This document shows positions 17,284 through 25,114 of a stretch of 64,000 bases of DNA, piece by piece (positions within the stretch are counted from its first letter, which is position 1; each line of letters begins with the position of its first letter). The stretch is from JAKACA01 sp050744865. Its GTDB lineage: Bacteria > Actinomycetota > Acidimicrobiia > Acidimicrobiales > Bog-793. The position numbers were made by a program, and so were the translations under genes. Below the pieces are notes generated by a model, which saw nothing but the letters and a program-made list of their open reading frames with translations, did no database searches and was not told the DNA's origin. The DNA lies in contig JBOGHW010000015.1 of assembly GCA_050744865.1 (NCBI GenBank), forward strand, positions 74,663 through 138,662, written 5' to 3'.

Positions 17284-17756
17284 GGGTTGCCTGCCGCGCC
17301 GCTCGAGGTCCCCGGACCGGGGTTCCCGGCACCCGAGGCCGGAGAGCTCCCGCCCGAAGCCCCAGCCACCCCCGACGCGCCAGCCCCGCCCGAAGCCCCA
17401 GCCACCCCCGAGGCGCCAGCCCCGCCCGAGGCCCCAACCACGGCTGACGTCCCTGCCCCGCCCGGCTTGCCAGGCTGGCGACCCTTGAACATCTCCAGCA
17501 TCCGGTCGGTGACGACGAAGCCGCCGACGACGTTGATAGTCGACAACACGGCTGCGATGAAGCCAAGGGTGATCTCGACAGGTCCCGACGCCTTCCCGAG
17601 CACGAGCATGGAGCCGACCAGGACCACGCCGTGGATGGCGTTGGTGCCCGACATGAGCGGAGTGTGCAGGATGCTCGGCACCTTCGAGATGACCTCGAAC
17701 CCGACGAAAGCCGCCAGCACGAAGATCGTGACGAGGGTGAGGATGTCAGGGTTCAC
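17280..17756 (-). CDS. pntAB: NAD(P) transhydrogenase subunit alpha part 2 with Gly/Ser/Ala-rich tail
   Basis: The conserved first 95 residues are the small membrane part of the alpha subunit: NPDILTLVTIFVLAAFVGFE, then STPLMSG-like HTPLMSGTNAIHGVV and STINVVGGFVVTDRML, with three membrane helices. The last 60 residues are unusual: a low-complexity tail made of a 12-residue repeat (GASGGAGASGVA) and other Gly/Ala/Ser/Pro sequence. I chose GTG 17756, which overlaps the pntAA stop as GTGA and gives the family-typical start. The tail would extend into the cytoplasm or periplasm after the last helix; nothing in the family predicts a function for it. Confidence 0.93.
   Translation of the reverse strand: MNPDILTLVTIFVLAAFVGFEVISKVPSILHTPLMSGTNAIHGVVLVGSMLVLGKASGPVEITLGFIAAVLSTINVVGGFVVTDRMLEMFKGRQPGKPGGAGTSAVVGASGGAGASGVAGASGGAGASGVAGASGGSSPASGAGNPGPGTSSGAAGNP
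17351..17432. repeat. 36-bp tandem repeat inside pntAB
   Basis: A 36-bp unit (for example cgaagccccagccaccccc at 17355 and again at 17391) occurs twice plus partial copies, encoding the 12-residue GASGGAGASGVA repeat of the PntAB tail. An in-frame period of exactly 12 codons suggests growth or shrinkage by slippage while keeping the reading frame into the pntB overlap. Confidence 0.8.
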
Positions 17757-18889
17757 GGGTTGCTCCCTTCGATGAGCTCTCTGGTCGGGGTGTGGCGCAC
17801 GGCGCCGTTGTGGGTCACGCACGTGCCGGCGACGATCTCGTCGTCGAAGTCCGGCGAGAGTCTGCCGTCGGTCGCCAGCAGGGCTAGGAACTCTGAGATG
17901 TTCCTTGCGTACAGGAAGCTGGCGGCAGTCGCCATCGAGCTTGGGACGTTGAGGGCGCCGTAAACCAGGACCCCGTCGACGTCGATGTCCCGGCCTGCTT
18001 CGGACAGCTCGCAGTTGCCCCCGGACTCGGCCGCCAGGTCGACGATAACCGAGCCTGCCGACATCGCGTGGACCATGTCCGCCGTCACGAGCAGGGGGGC
18101 TCGGCGCCCTGGGATGGCGGCCGTGGTGATGACCACGTCAGCCCCGGCCACTTCCTTGGCGAGCATGTCCCGCTGCCGGCGCAGGTAGTCGTCGGACTGC
18201 TCCGCGGCGTAGCCGCCGGATCCCTCGGCCGCCTCGAGCTCGAGCTCGACGAAGGCCGCCCCGAGCGACCTGACCTCGTCGCGAGCCGCCGGGCGCACGT
18301 CGTAGGCGCGGACGACCGCACCGAGCCTGCGAGCCGTCGCGATCGCTTGCAGGCCGGCCACACCGGCTCCCATGACGAGCACCTTGGCGGGCGCGACGGT
18401 GCCCGCCGCCGTCATGAACATGGGAAAGAAACGCGGCAGCCTCTCGGCAGCGATCAGCACCGCCCGGTAACCCGAAACGGTCGCCTGTGAAGAGAGTGCG
18501 TCCATCGACTGCGCCCGGCTGATGCGCGGCAGCAGGTCGAGGCTGAAGGCCGTGACCTTGCGGTCTTGCAGCGCTCTGATCAGGTCAAGGTCGGCGGTCG
18601 GCTGCAGCAACGAGACGAGGGAGGAGCCTTCCTTGAGCAGCCGTGCCTCGTCAGGAGTCGGGGCTTGGACCTTGCAGACCACGTCAGCCTCACCCATCAG
18701 CTGGCCAATCGAGGCCACGACCGCGGCGCCTGCCTGTTCGTATGCGCCGTCAGGGTGCAGGGCGCCGGAACCGGCTCCGCTCTCCACTGACACGTCTATC
18801 CCAGCCGCCTTGAGCTTGCCGACCGAGGAAGGGATGAGCGCCACGCGCCTTTCGGCCGGGGCTGTCTCGCGGGGGACGACGACGTGCAT
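17753..18889 (-). CDS. pntAA: NAD(P) transhydrogenase subunit alpha part 1
   Basis: This is the cytoplasmic NAD(H)-binding domain I of the transhydrogenase, homologous to alanine dehydrogenase. The 378 residues start MHVVVPRETAPAERRVALIP, the AlaDH/PNT N-terminal signature, and contain the Rossmann loop VMGAGVAGLQAIATARRLGA followed by AYDVRP, and IPGRRAPLLVTADMV. The gene is first in the operon pntAA-pntAB-pntB with 4-nt overlaps at both junctions. Separate alpha1/alpha2 polypeptides are common in actinobacteria and alphaproteobacteria. Confidence 0.95.
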   Translation of the reverse strand: MHVVVPRETAPAERRVALIPSSVGKLKAAGIDVSVESGAGSGALHPDGAYEQAGAAVVASIGQLMGEADVVCKVQAPTPDEARLLKEGSSLVSLLQPTADLDLIRALQDRKVTAFSLDLLPRISRAQSMDALSSQATVSGYRAVLIAAERLPRFFPMFMTAAGTVAPAKVLVMGAGVAGLQAIATARRLGAVVRAYDVRPAARDEVRSLGAAFVELELEAAEGSGGYAAEQSDDYLRRQRDMLAKEVAGADVVITTAAIPGRRAPLLVTADMVHAMSAGSVIVDLAAESGGNCELSEAGRDIDVDGVLVYGALNVPSSMATAASFLYARNISEFLALLATDGRLSPDFDDEIVAGTCVTHNGAVRHTPTRELIEGSNP

Positions 18890-19013
18890 GGCGGGTGTTT
18901 AGCAAAAGTCAGCCGTTCGGTCACGTTCGCGCCGAGAAGTGGTCGACCGGCTGCAAAGGCGGCTCGTTTGTCTTACAGTCTCTCTGGATTGATCGCGAGG
19001 GATGAGTATGAGC

Positions 19014-19057
19014 GCGGGACGGCTTCAGCTAAGTCGTCCCGCCCCGCTCGAACGGGG
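19014..19057 (+). promoter_or_regulatory. Two leader hairpins in front of the GAF-GGDEF gene
   Basis: An 8-bp perfect stem GCGGGACG/CGTCCCGC (19014-19021 and 19035-19042, 13-nt loop) is immediately followed by a 5-bp stem CCCCG/CGGGG (19042-19046 and 19053-19057, loop ctcgaa). The second stem overlaps the GGGGGAA ribosome binding site of the gene starting at TTG 19066, so it could limit translation. The two stems share one base and might be mutually exclusive. It does not match the consensus of known c-di-GMP riboswitches. Confidence 0.4.
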
Positions 19058-19065
19058 GAAGCACT

Positions 19066-20760
19066 TTGGCTGAGGCTGGCCCGGGGACCGGCATAGTTGC
19101 CGGCGACGACGCGTTCGACCGGACGGCCGCTCAGCTTCGCGGCGTGCTGCGCCTTGCGCGGGGAATCACCCAGGTCGAGGACGAATTCACCCTCGTGCAG
19201 ATGGTCGTCGAAGTGGCCCGTTCTGCCCTTGGCTATTCGACTTGCGTCGTGGCGCTACGGGGGGACGACGGCAGCTTCCACAACCGTGCCTCGGCCGGGG
19301 TCGCCGTGGAGAACCACAAGACATTCCGAAGCTTGGTGATAAGTGCCAGTGCCTTCGAAGCTCTGAGCAATGCGGCCGTCAAGCTGGGCGGCGTTTGCTG
19401 GGTGCCTGCGGGCCACGCAGTGCGGGAACGTGACGACGTGAGGGCTGCCGTCCTGTCCACCGGCGTATCTGTGCCGCCCCGGACTTGGAAGCCGGGCTCT
19501 CTGCTCTTCGCCCCGCTCGTCGGCTCTGACGGCGAGCCCATCGGCTTCATCAACCCCGACGACCCTCTCTCGGGCGAGCTGCCTGAGCCGTCGCAGGTTC
19601 TCCTGTTGGAGACTCTGGCCGAGTTGACGGTGGCCGGGCTGGAGATCGTCCGAGCGCGCGCCACCGAGCGCGCGGCGCGCGCTGTCGCCGAAGCTCAGCG
19701 CGGCCAGCTGGAGTCCCTGATCGCCGCCAGCACCCGCGTGAGGGGAGTCATGGCGCTCGACCAGGTCCTGCAAGGGATCGCGAGGGCCATGTCGAGTGCC
19801 GGAGGCTTCCGGCGCGTCGCCATCTACCTGCTCGACGGAGGAGAGCGTCTGGAGGTGAGGGCGACAGTCGGCCTCACGCCCCAGGACGACGAGACACTGC
19901 GCGGCAACGCCATCACGATGAGCGAGTTCGCACCGGCCATGGTGCAGGAGATGCTCATCTCGAGGTCGTACTTCTGCGACCACAGGCGCTTCACGATCCC
20001 CGTCGAGCTCGAGAAGAAGCTCGACACGCTCGAGGTGGACCCCGGGTGGCAAGAGGGTCAGTGGCACGTGGAGGACATGCTTACGGTGCCGCTCGTCACC
20101 CTGGGCGGCCAGGTTCTCGGGTTGATCTCCCTCGACGACCCGGTTAACGGCCTCGTTCCGGACCGCGCCCACATCCAGGCCCTCGAGTTCTTTGCCGACC
20201 AGTGCGCGACGGCCGTCCAGCACGCTCGCGAGCTCGAGACCGTGCAAGCCGAGGCCCGGACGGACGCCCTGACCGGCCTTGCCAATCGCAGGGGCCTGCT
20301 GGTCGCTGTTGCCGGTGCCATGGAGCGCCTGGTCCAACGCGACGAGCCGGCGACCCTGCTCTACATCGACATAGACCACTTCAAGGTCGTCAACGACACT
20401 TACGGGCACACCCAAGGCGACCAGTTGCTGCAGTGGATCGGCGGCGCTCTGAGGGAGCGACTCCGGAGAAACGACTACCTGGCCCGCTACGGTGGCGAGG
20501 AGTTCGTCGTGCTGCTGCCGGACACCGAGCTCGAAGCCAGCGTCGCACTGGCCGAGTCCCTGCGCAAGCGCATCGAGACGCTCGACTCGTCCAGGTTCAG
20601 CGGGGACCTGCCAGTGCGGATCTCTATCGGGGTCGCCCAGCTTACGCGGCGGTTCACGGCGGTCGAGCAGGTACTCGACCAGGCCGACACGGCGATGTAC
20701 GAGGCCAAGCGCCGCGGCCGCAATCAGATCTGGGTGGCCGAAGGCGGATCGAGCACGTGA
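19066..20760 (+). CDS. GAF domain-containing diguanylate cyclase
   Basis: The 564-residue cytoplasmic protein has two GAF-type sensory domains (about residues 30-195 and 220-390) and a C-terminal GGDEF domain (about 395-560). The active loop is YGGEEFVVLLP and the metal-binding YIDIDHFKVVNDTYGH is present, so it should make c-di-GMP. A RATERAARAVAEAQRGQLES helix links the GAF domains. The start is TTG at 19066, with GGGGGAA 5-11 nt upstream partly hidden in a hairpin. It is divergent from pntAA and 25 nt ahead of the mutase gene. Confidence 0.9.
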   Translation: MAEAGPGTGIVAGDDAFDRTAAQLRGVLRLARGITQVEDEFTLVQMVVEVARSALGYSTCVVALRGDDGSFHNRASAGVAVENHKTFRSLVISASAFEALSNAAVKLGGVCWVPAGHAVRERDDVRAAVLSTGVSVPPRTWKPGSLLFAPLVGSDGEPIGFINPDDPLSGELPEPSQVLLLETLAELTVAGLEIVRARATERAARAVAEAQRGQLESLIAASTRVRGVMALDQVLQGIARAMSSAGGFRRVAIYLLDGGERLEVRATVGLTPQDDETLRGNAITMSEFAPAMVQEMLISRSYFCDHRRFTIPVELEKKLDTLEVDPGWQEGQWHVEDMLTVPLVTLGGQVLGLISLDDPVNGLVPDRAHIQALEFFADQCATAVQHARELETVQAEARTDALTGLANRRGLLVAVAGAMERLVQRDEPATLLYIDIDHFKVVNDTYGHTQGDQLLQWIGGALRERLRRNDYLARYGGEEFVVLLPDTELEASVALAESLRKRIETLDSSRFSGDLPVRISIGVAQLTRRFTAVEQVLDQADTAMYEAKRRGRNQIWVAEGGSST

Positions 20761-20785
20761 CTCTGCAGTGCTGCCCGTAGACTCC

Positions 20786-22435
20786 ATGTTGATGGCCGAG
20801 CACCGAGATACGTCAGCACACGAACAGTGGAGGACACAGTTCGAGTCGTCACCTCTGCGAGATGCCGACTTCGAGACGCTGTCCGGGATCCCGCTCGACC
20901 CGGTGTACGGCGACAGCGAGGACCTGCCTGGGCTCTACCCGTACACTCGGGGCCCCTACGCCTCGATGTACCGCTCGAAGTTGTGGACGATGCGGCTGTT
21001 CGCAGGCTTCGGGACTGCCGAGGACACCAACTTCAGGTTCAAGGAGATCCTGCGCTCCGGCGGTGACGGGCTGTCCACGGCATTCGACTTGCCGACGCTG
21101 ATGGGTCGGGACTCGGACGACCCTCACTGCATCGGCGAGGTGGGCCGCTGCGGTGTGGCCGTCGACACCCTTGCCGATGTCGAGGACCTCTTCGCAGGTA
21201 TCCACCTCGGTGAGGTCACCACGTCGATGACCATAAACTCGCCGGCCGCCATCCTGCTTGCCATGTACGTGGCGGCAGCCGAGAAGGCGGGCACCCCGCG
21301 GGCAAACCTTGGCGGCACCATCCAGAACGACATCTTGAAGGAGTACCAAGCTCAAAAGGAGTACGTGTTCCCGCCGCGCCCGTCGGTGCGGATCGTGACC
21401 GACATGATCCGCTTTTGCACGGCCGAGATGCCGCGCTGGCATACCGTGTCGGTGTCCGGCTACCACATCCGAGAAGCCGGCTCGACGGCCGCCCAGGAGC
21501 TGGCCTTCACAGTTGCCAACGGCTTTGCCTATGTCGAAGCAGCCGTACAGGCAGGGCTGCACGTGGACACCTTTGCGCCTCGCCTCAGCTTCTTCTTCAA
21601 CGCCCACCTCGACTTCTTCGAGGAGATCGCCAAGTACCGGGCAGCGCGCAGGATCTGGGCGCGGTGGATGCGCGAGCGGTACGGCGCAACGAATCCGAGG
21701 TCGCTGCAGCTGAGGTTCCACACCCAGACCGCTGGATGCTCGTTGACGGCTCAGCAGCCCGAGGTCAACATCGTGCGGACGGCTGTCGAGGCGCTCGCCG
21801 GCGTGCTCGGCGGCACACAGAGCCTGCACACCAACTCCATGGACGAGGTGTTGGCGCTGCCGACCGAGAAGGCGGCCCGCATAGCCCTGCGCACCCAGCA
21901 GGTCATCGCCAACGAGACGGGGGTGACGCACGTCGCGGACCCCTTGGGCGGTTCGTACTTCGTGGAGTCCCTGACCGACGAGATGGAACGCCAGGCCGAG
22001 GAGATATTCGCCCACCTCGACGACATCGGTGGCGGGTCCATACTTGAGGGCGTCTACGCCGGCATCGATGAGGGCTGGTTCCAGTCCGAGATCGCCGACG
22101 CCGCCTACGCCTACGAGAAGAAGGTCTCCACGAGAAGGCGCGTAGTGGTCGGCGTCACGGACTACCTCGAAGGCAACGAGGAGGATCCGCCGCCCACCCT
22201 CCAGATCGGTCACGAGGTGGAAGAGCTACAGCGCAAGCGCCTGTCCGAGGTCAAGGCGGGCCGATCGTCCGATGCGATTGCCGAGGCGCTGGCCGGCATC
22301 CGCTCTGCGGCCGGCTCGGACGCCAACCTCATGCCCGTCATCCTCGGTGCCGTCAAGGCGTATGCCACAGTCGGCGAGATCATGGACGCCATGGCCGACG
22401 TGTTCGGGCGCTGGCACGAGAAGCCCAGTCTCTGA
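20786..22435 (+). CDS. B12-dependent acyl-CoA mutase large subunit, isobutyryl-CoA mutase type
   Basis: This is the TIM-barrel substrate subunit of an adenosylcobalamin-dependent acyl-CoA mutase; the 549 residues stop before any cobalamin-binding domain, so a separate small subunit is needed and is not in the window. Family motifs include YPYTRGPYASMY, GLSTAFDLPT, GGTIQNDILKEY and the catalytic-His segment VSGYHIREAGS. Two substrate-determining positions stand out. The Tyr of methylmalonyl-CoA mutase (TIRQY) is Phe72 here (TMRLF), and its Arg (FMVRNTY) is Gln190 (YQAQKEY). Phe/Gln is the known isobutyryl-CoA mutase pair. Automatic annotation would call it methylmalonyl-CoA mutase. ATG 20786 was chosen; ATG 20792 is possible. 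Confidence 0.88.
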   Translation: MLMAEHRDTSAHEQWRTQFESSPLRDADFETLSGIPLDPVYGDSEDLPGLYPYTRGPYASMYRSKLWTMRLFAGFGTAEDTNFRFKEILRSGGDGLSTAFDLPTLMGRDSDDPHCIGEVGRCGVAVDTLADVEDLFAGIHLGEVTTSMTINSPAAILLAMYVAAAEKAGTPRANLGGTIQNDILKEYQAQKEYVFPPRPSVRIVTDMIRFCTAEMPRWHTVSVSGYHIREAGSTAAQELAFTVANGFAYVEAAVQAGLHVDTFAPRLSFFFNAHLDFFEEIAKYRAARRIWARWMRERYGATNPRSLQLRFHTQTAGCSLTAQQPEVNIVRTAVEALAGVLGGTQSLHTNSMDEVLALPTEKAARIALRTQQVIANETGVTHVADPLGGSYFVESLTDEMERQAEEIFAHLDDIGGGSILEGVYAGIDEGWFQSEIADAAYAYEKKVSTRRRVVVGVTDYLEGNEEDPPPTLQIGHEVEELQRKRLSEVKAGRSSDAIAEALAGIRSAAGSDANLMPVILGAVKAYATVGEIMDAMADVFGRWHEKPSL

Positions 22436-22460
22436 CGGCCCTCGCCGGTGAGACGCCGCT

Positions 22461-22925
22461 ATGAAGCGCAGCGCCGGCGTCCTCCTGTACCGCCGCCTCC
22501 CGCCTCCGGGCGGCATCGAGGTCCTCATCGTCCACCCGGGCGGTCCCTTTTTCGCCGCGAAGGACGTCGGCGTCTGGAGCGTCCCGAAGGGTGAGTACGA
22601 GCTCGGCGAGGATCCTCTGCAGGCTGCTCGGCGCGAGTTCACCGAGGAGACTGGGCAGGAGCCGCCCGTGGGCGGCGAGCTCGACCTTGGTGAGGTACGG
22701 CAGTCGAACAAGGTCGTGCGGGCCTTCGCCTACGAGGGTGACCTGGACGCCGCCGCCGCGGCGAGCAACGAGTGCGACATCGAGTGGCCCCGTGGGTCCG
22801 GACGCGTCCTCACGATCCCCGAGGTCGACAGGGCCGAGTGGGTGGCACCCGAGGCGGCTCGCACCAAGCTGGTCAAGGCACAAGTCGAGCTCGTCGACCG
22901 GCTTTGCGTGCTCGTAGGGCTCTGA
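22461..22925 (+). CDS. Nudix hydrolase
   Basis: This 154-residue protein hydrolyses a nucleoside diphosphate linked to another moiety. The Nudix box G-x5-E-x7-REF-x-EE-x-G is complete at residues 44-65 (GEYELGEDP then QAARREFTEETGQ). The beginning (KRSAGVLLYR) and VPKGEYE place it near the diadenosine-polyphosphate/MutT-like group that includes archaeal and actinobacterial NTP pyrophosphohydrolases. It starts 25 nt after the mutase stop and may be cotranscribed with it. The substrate cannot be read from sequence. Confidence 0.92.
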   Translation: MKRSAGVLLYRRLPPPGGIEVLIVHPGGPFFAAKDVGVWSVPKGEYELGEDPLQAARREFTEETGQEPPVGGELDLGEVRQSNKVVRAFAYEGDLDAAAAASNECDIEWPRGSGRVLTIPEVDRAEWVAPEAARTKLVKAQVELVDRLCVLVGL

Positions 22926-23131
22926 TACCCACTCTCTCGCCCGGCTCGCGGACATTTCGTCCGGTCGGACCCGGCACAACTGCCCACAAGTAGCCGCCAT
23001 TCCGGACGGAGCTCGGCTGGTGAGGCTCTCGCTCGTTGGCCGCAGGCGACCTCTCTTGTCGGGCCACGCTTTCGGATCAAGTCTCAGGGTCAACCAGTGA
23101 GCGCCACGGCAGGGCACTACCGTTAGGCCCG

Positions 23132-23716
23132 GTGAAACAAGAACAGGTTTCAGTTCCCACCGAGCTTCGTGGCTCGCAGCAGGAGCGCCGCCGCCGGGTG
23201 ATCGAGGCGGCCATGTCGCTCGCCGCCGAGGGTGGGTACGAGGCTGTCCAGATGCGAGACGTCGCCGAGAGGGCTGACGTGGCGCTCGGCACCGTCTACC
23301 GGTACTTCACGTCAAAGGACCACTTGTTGGCTGCGGCCCTGGTCCACTGGATCGAGCAGTTGGCCGACAAGCTGTACGACGCCCCGCTGAAAGGCGCGGA
23401 TGCCAGTGAGCGCGTCGCTCACCTGCTCGAACGCTCGATGCGAGTGATGAACCGCCAACCTCAACTCGTCGCCGCGCTCCTGGCAGCCGTCTCGTCACTG
23501 GAGCCCGGCGTGTCGGAGTGCCGGCAGCAGGTCGCAGTGACGATGGAGCAGCTGATGGCCAGGACGGCCGGCGACGGCGTGCCCGCCGACGTCGTCGACC
23601 GCATTCGCATGGTCAACCACGTTTGGAACTCGGCTCTGGCGAGCTGGATTCACGGGACCATCGACATCCAGCGTGCGGTCGACGACCTCGATGTCGCCTG
23701 CCGATTGCTGCTCTAG
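23132..23716 (+). CDS. kstR: TetR-family repressor, KstR-like steroid regulator
   Basis: KstR represses cholesterol and steroid catabolism genes in mycobacteria and rhodococci. The 194-residue product has an N-terminal TetR HTH with QERRRRVIEAAMSLAAEGG followed by YEAVQMRDVAERADVALGTV and YRYFTSKDHLL, very close to mycobacterial KstR over that helix, and a helical ligand domain with VNHVWNSALASWIHG. I chose GTG 23132 because the HTH begins at residue 20 and no other start is available; a KstR-type half-matching box overlaps the first codons, consistent with autoregulation. The gene is next to an acyl-CoA dehydrogenase and Ltp thiolases whose promoters carry KstR-type boxes. Confidence 0.8.
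   Translation: MKQEQVSVPTELRGSQQERRRRVIEAAMSLAAEGGYEAVQMRDVAERADVALGTVYRYFTSKDHLLAAALVHWIEQLADKLYDAPLKGADASERVAHLLERSMRVMNRQPQLVAALLAAVSSLEPGVSECRQQVAVTMEQLMARTAGDGVPADVVDRIRMVNHVWNSALASWIHGTIDIQRAVDDLDVACRLLL
23139..23152 (+). promoter_or_regulatory. Possible KstR box over the kstR-like start
   Basis: AAGAACAGGTTTCA has the AACnnGTT core of the KstR operator (consensus TnnAACnnGTTnnA) but lacks the flanking T. It begins 5 nt after the GTG start codon of the regulator gene, so binding would block transcription or elongation of its own gene. It is weaker than the boxes at 25062 and 26097. Confidence 0.4.
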
Positions 23717-23756
23717 GAAGTCTCCGCCCCAACGCCCCGCCCAGGCCGTCCAGGCG

Positions 23757-23865
23757 CCCTGCCCTGTAGGCCCTGCCCTGTGGGACCCGGGTCTGTGGGA
23801 CTCGGCCCTGTGCGCTCTGCCCTATGGGACCCGGCCCCGTGCGCCCTCGCCCTATTGGGGCCCGC
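23757..23865. repeat. Imperfect short repeats between convergent genes
   Basis: About seven irregular copies of a 14-16 bp unit resembling ccctgtgggacccgg fill the gap between the KstR-like gene and the convergent acyl-CoA dehydrogenase. The unit spacing is uneven and the copies differ, unlike a CRISPR. No terminator stem with a T-run was seen in it. Confidence 0.5.
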
Positions 23866-23867
23866 CC

Positions 23868-24989
23868 TTAGGCGCCGAGATCGTGCGGCAGCCCGAGCAC
23901 CCGCTCGGCGATGATATTGCGCTGCACCTCCGATGTGCCGCCGCCGATCGTGAGAGCCGGGGAGAAGAGATAGCCGAATGGCCACACAGGGCTCTCGTCG
24001 CCGCAAGGACCAGCCGTGTCCAGCATCCCTGCCGCCCCGCAGAGGTCCTTCGCCAGAGTCATGATCTCCTGGCCGTGCGCGTCGGCGAGTGCCTTCCGTA
24101 ACGAGGCTTCAGGGCCAGGCGGTCGGCCGGCGATCCGGGAGCCAAGGGTGCGCAGGCGGATGAGGCGCAAAGTCTCGGCGTGGATGTAGAGCTGGGCGAG
24201 GCGCTGCGTCAAGATCGGGTCCCGGCACCCGCCTGCGGATCGGACGAGGGCGAGAAGATCCTCGGCAGTCGGCCCGCGGCCCCACAGGGCACCGTCGCCC
24301 GACAGCGATACTCGCTCGTTGCCGAGCGTGACCTTGGCCAGCGCCCATCCACCGTTCTCAGCACCGACTCGGTTCTCTACCGGGATGGCGACATCGCTGA
24401 AGAAGACTTCGTTGAAGTTGTGGGCCCCCGTCATCTCGACGAGCGGCCTTATTTCGATCCCGGGCGTGCCCATGGGGCAGATCAGGTAGGTAATGCCCCG
24501 GTGCTTGGCGGCGGAGGGGTCGGTACGGCAGATGAGGATCCCGAACTCGGCTATGTGGGCGTAGGACGTCCAGACCTTCTGGCCGTTGACGACGTACGAG
24601 TCACCGTCACGAACAGCTCTCGTCGTAACGCTGGCCAAGTCTGAGCCGGCGCCCGGCTCGGAGAAGAGCTGGCACCAGATCTCCTCGCCGGCGAGCAAGG
24701 GAAGGAGGTAGCGGTCCTTCTGTTGCTCGGTCCCGGCGTGGATGATCGTCGGTCCTGCCCATCCGATGCCGATGGCATTGTCTGGCCGCCGCACTCCGTG
24801 AGTCTTCAGCTCCTCGTCGATGACGAGCTGATGGATCGGGTCGGCCCCGAGGCCGTAGGGCTCCGGCCAGTGAGGCGCCACGTAGCCGGCCTCTGCCAGC
24901 TGCCTGCCTGTCGGCGAAGGGTGCGACTCCAACCAGCGACGCACCGCTTGCCGCCTCGGGTCGCCGATTCCCGGCAGCGCCAGATCCAT
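23868..24989 (-). CDS. Acyl-CoA dehydrogenase (FadE family)
   Basis: This FAD-dependent enzyme introduces an alpha,beta double bond into an acyl-CoA. The 373 residues include QLFSEPGAGSDLASVTTRA and VVNGQKVWTSYAH in the FAD and substrate region, then GGGTSEVQRNIIAERVLGLP at the C terminus. The context (KstR-like regulator, Ltp-type thiolases, DUF35 protein) suggests a steroid side-chain or ring substrate, as for actinobacterial heteromeric FadE enzymes, though a partner FadE subunit is not nearby. I chose ATG 24989; the longer frame to 25022 runs into the divergent promoter. A KstR-type box lies 72 nt upstream and is shared with the divergent DUF35 gene. Confidence 0.92.
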   Translation of the reverse strand: MDLALPGIGDPRRQAVRRWLESHPSPTGRQLAEAGYVAPHWPEPYGLGADPIHQLVIDEELKTHGVRRPDNAIGIGWAGPTIIHAGTEQQKDRYLLPLLAGEEIWCQLFSEPGAGSDLASVTTRAVRDGDSYVVNGQKVWTSYAHIAEFGILICRTDPSAAKHRGITYLICPMGTPGIEIRPLVEMTGAHNFNEVFFSDVAIPVENRVGAENGGWALAKVTLGNERVSLSGDGALWGRGPTAEDLLALVRSAGGCRDPILTQRLAQLYIHAETLRLIRLRTLGSRIAGRPPGPEASLRKALADAHGQEIMTLAKDLCGAAGMLDTAGPCGDESPVWPFGYLFSPALTIGGGTSEVQRNIIAERVLGLPHDLGA

Positions 24990-25060
24990 GCCCGAACCGT
25001 ATCCCGGCCCTGCCCTCGCCAACGCGAGCCACGCGACCTAAGCCCGACCGGGCACGACAA

Positions 25061-25076
25061 CTGGAACGTGTTCTAG
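25061..25076. promoter_or_regulatory. KstR-type operator between divergent acyl-CoA dehydrogenase and DUF35 genes
   Basis: CTGGAACGTGTTCTAG is a 16-bp near-palindrome (14 of 16 symmetric) and its inner 14 bases match the published KstR consensus TnnAACnnGTTnnA at every fixed position. It sits in the 125-bp divergent intergenic region and could control both directions. Confidence 0.75.
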
Positions 25077-25114
25077 TCTGGGGGCCTCGGACGGAGGAGG
25101 GCGAAGGAGAAGGC

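Noticed and set aside
15713..17775. Long open frames on both strands overlapping pntB and pntAB out of frame
   Set aside because: PntB and PntAB motifs fix the coding frame; the others are Arg- or Asp/His-rich shadows produced by high GC at third positions.
18900..19065. c-di-GMP-I riboswitch in front of the GAF-GGDEF gene
   Set aside because: The conserved CACGCACAGGGCAAACC and GACGCAAAGCC segments are missing; only generic hairpins are present.
23757..23865. CRISPR or terminator in the repeated gap
   Set aside because: Units are irregular without unique spacers, and there is no stem followed by T residues.
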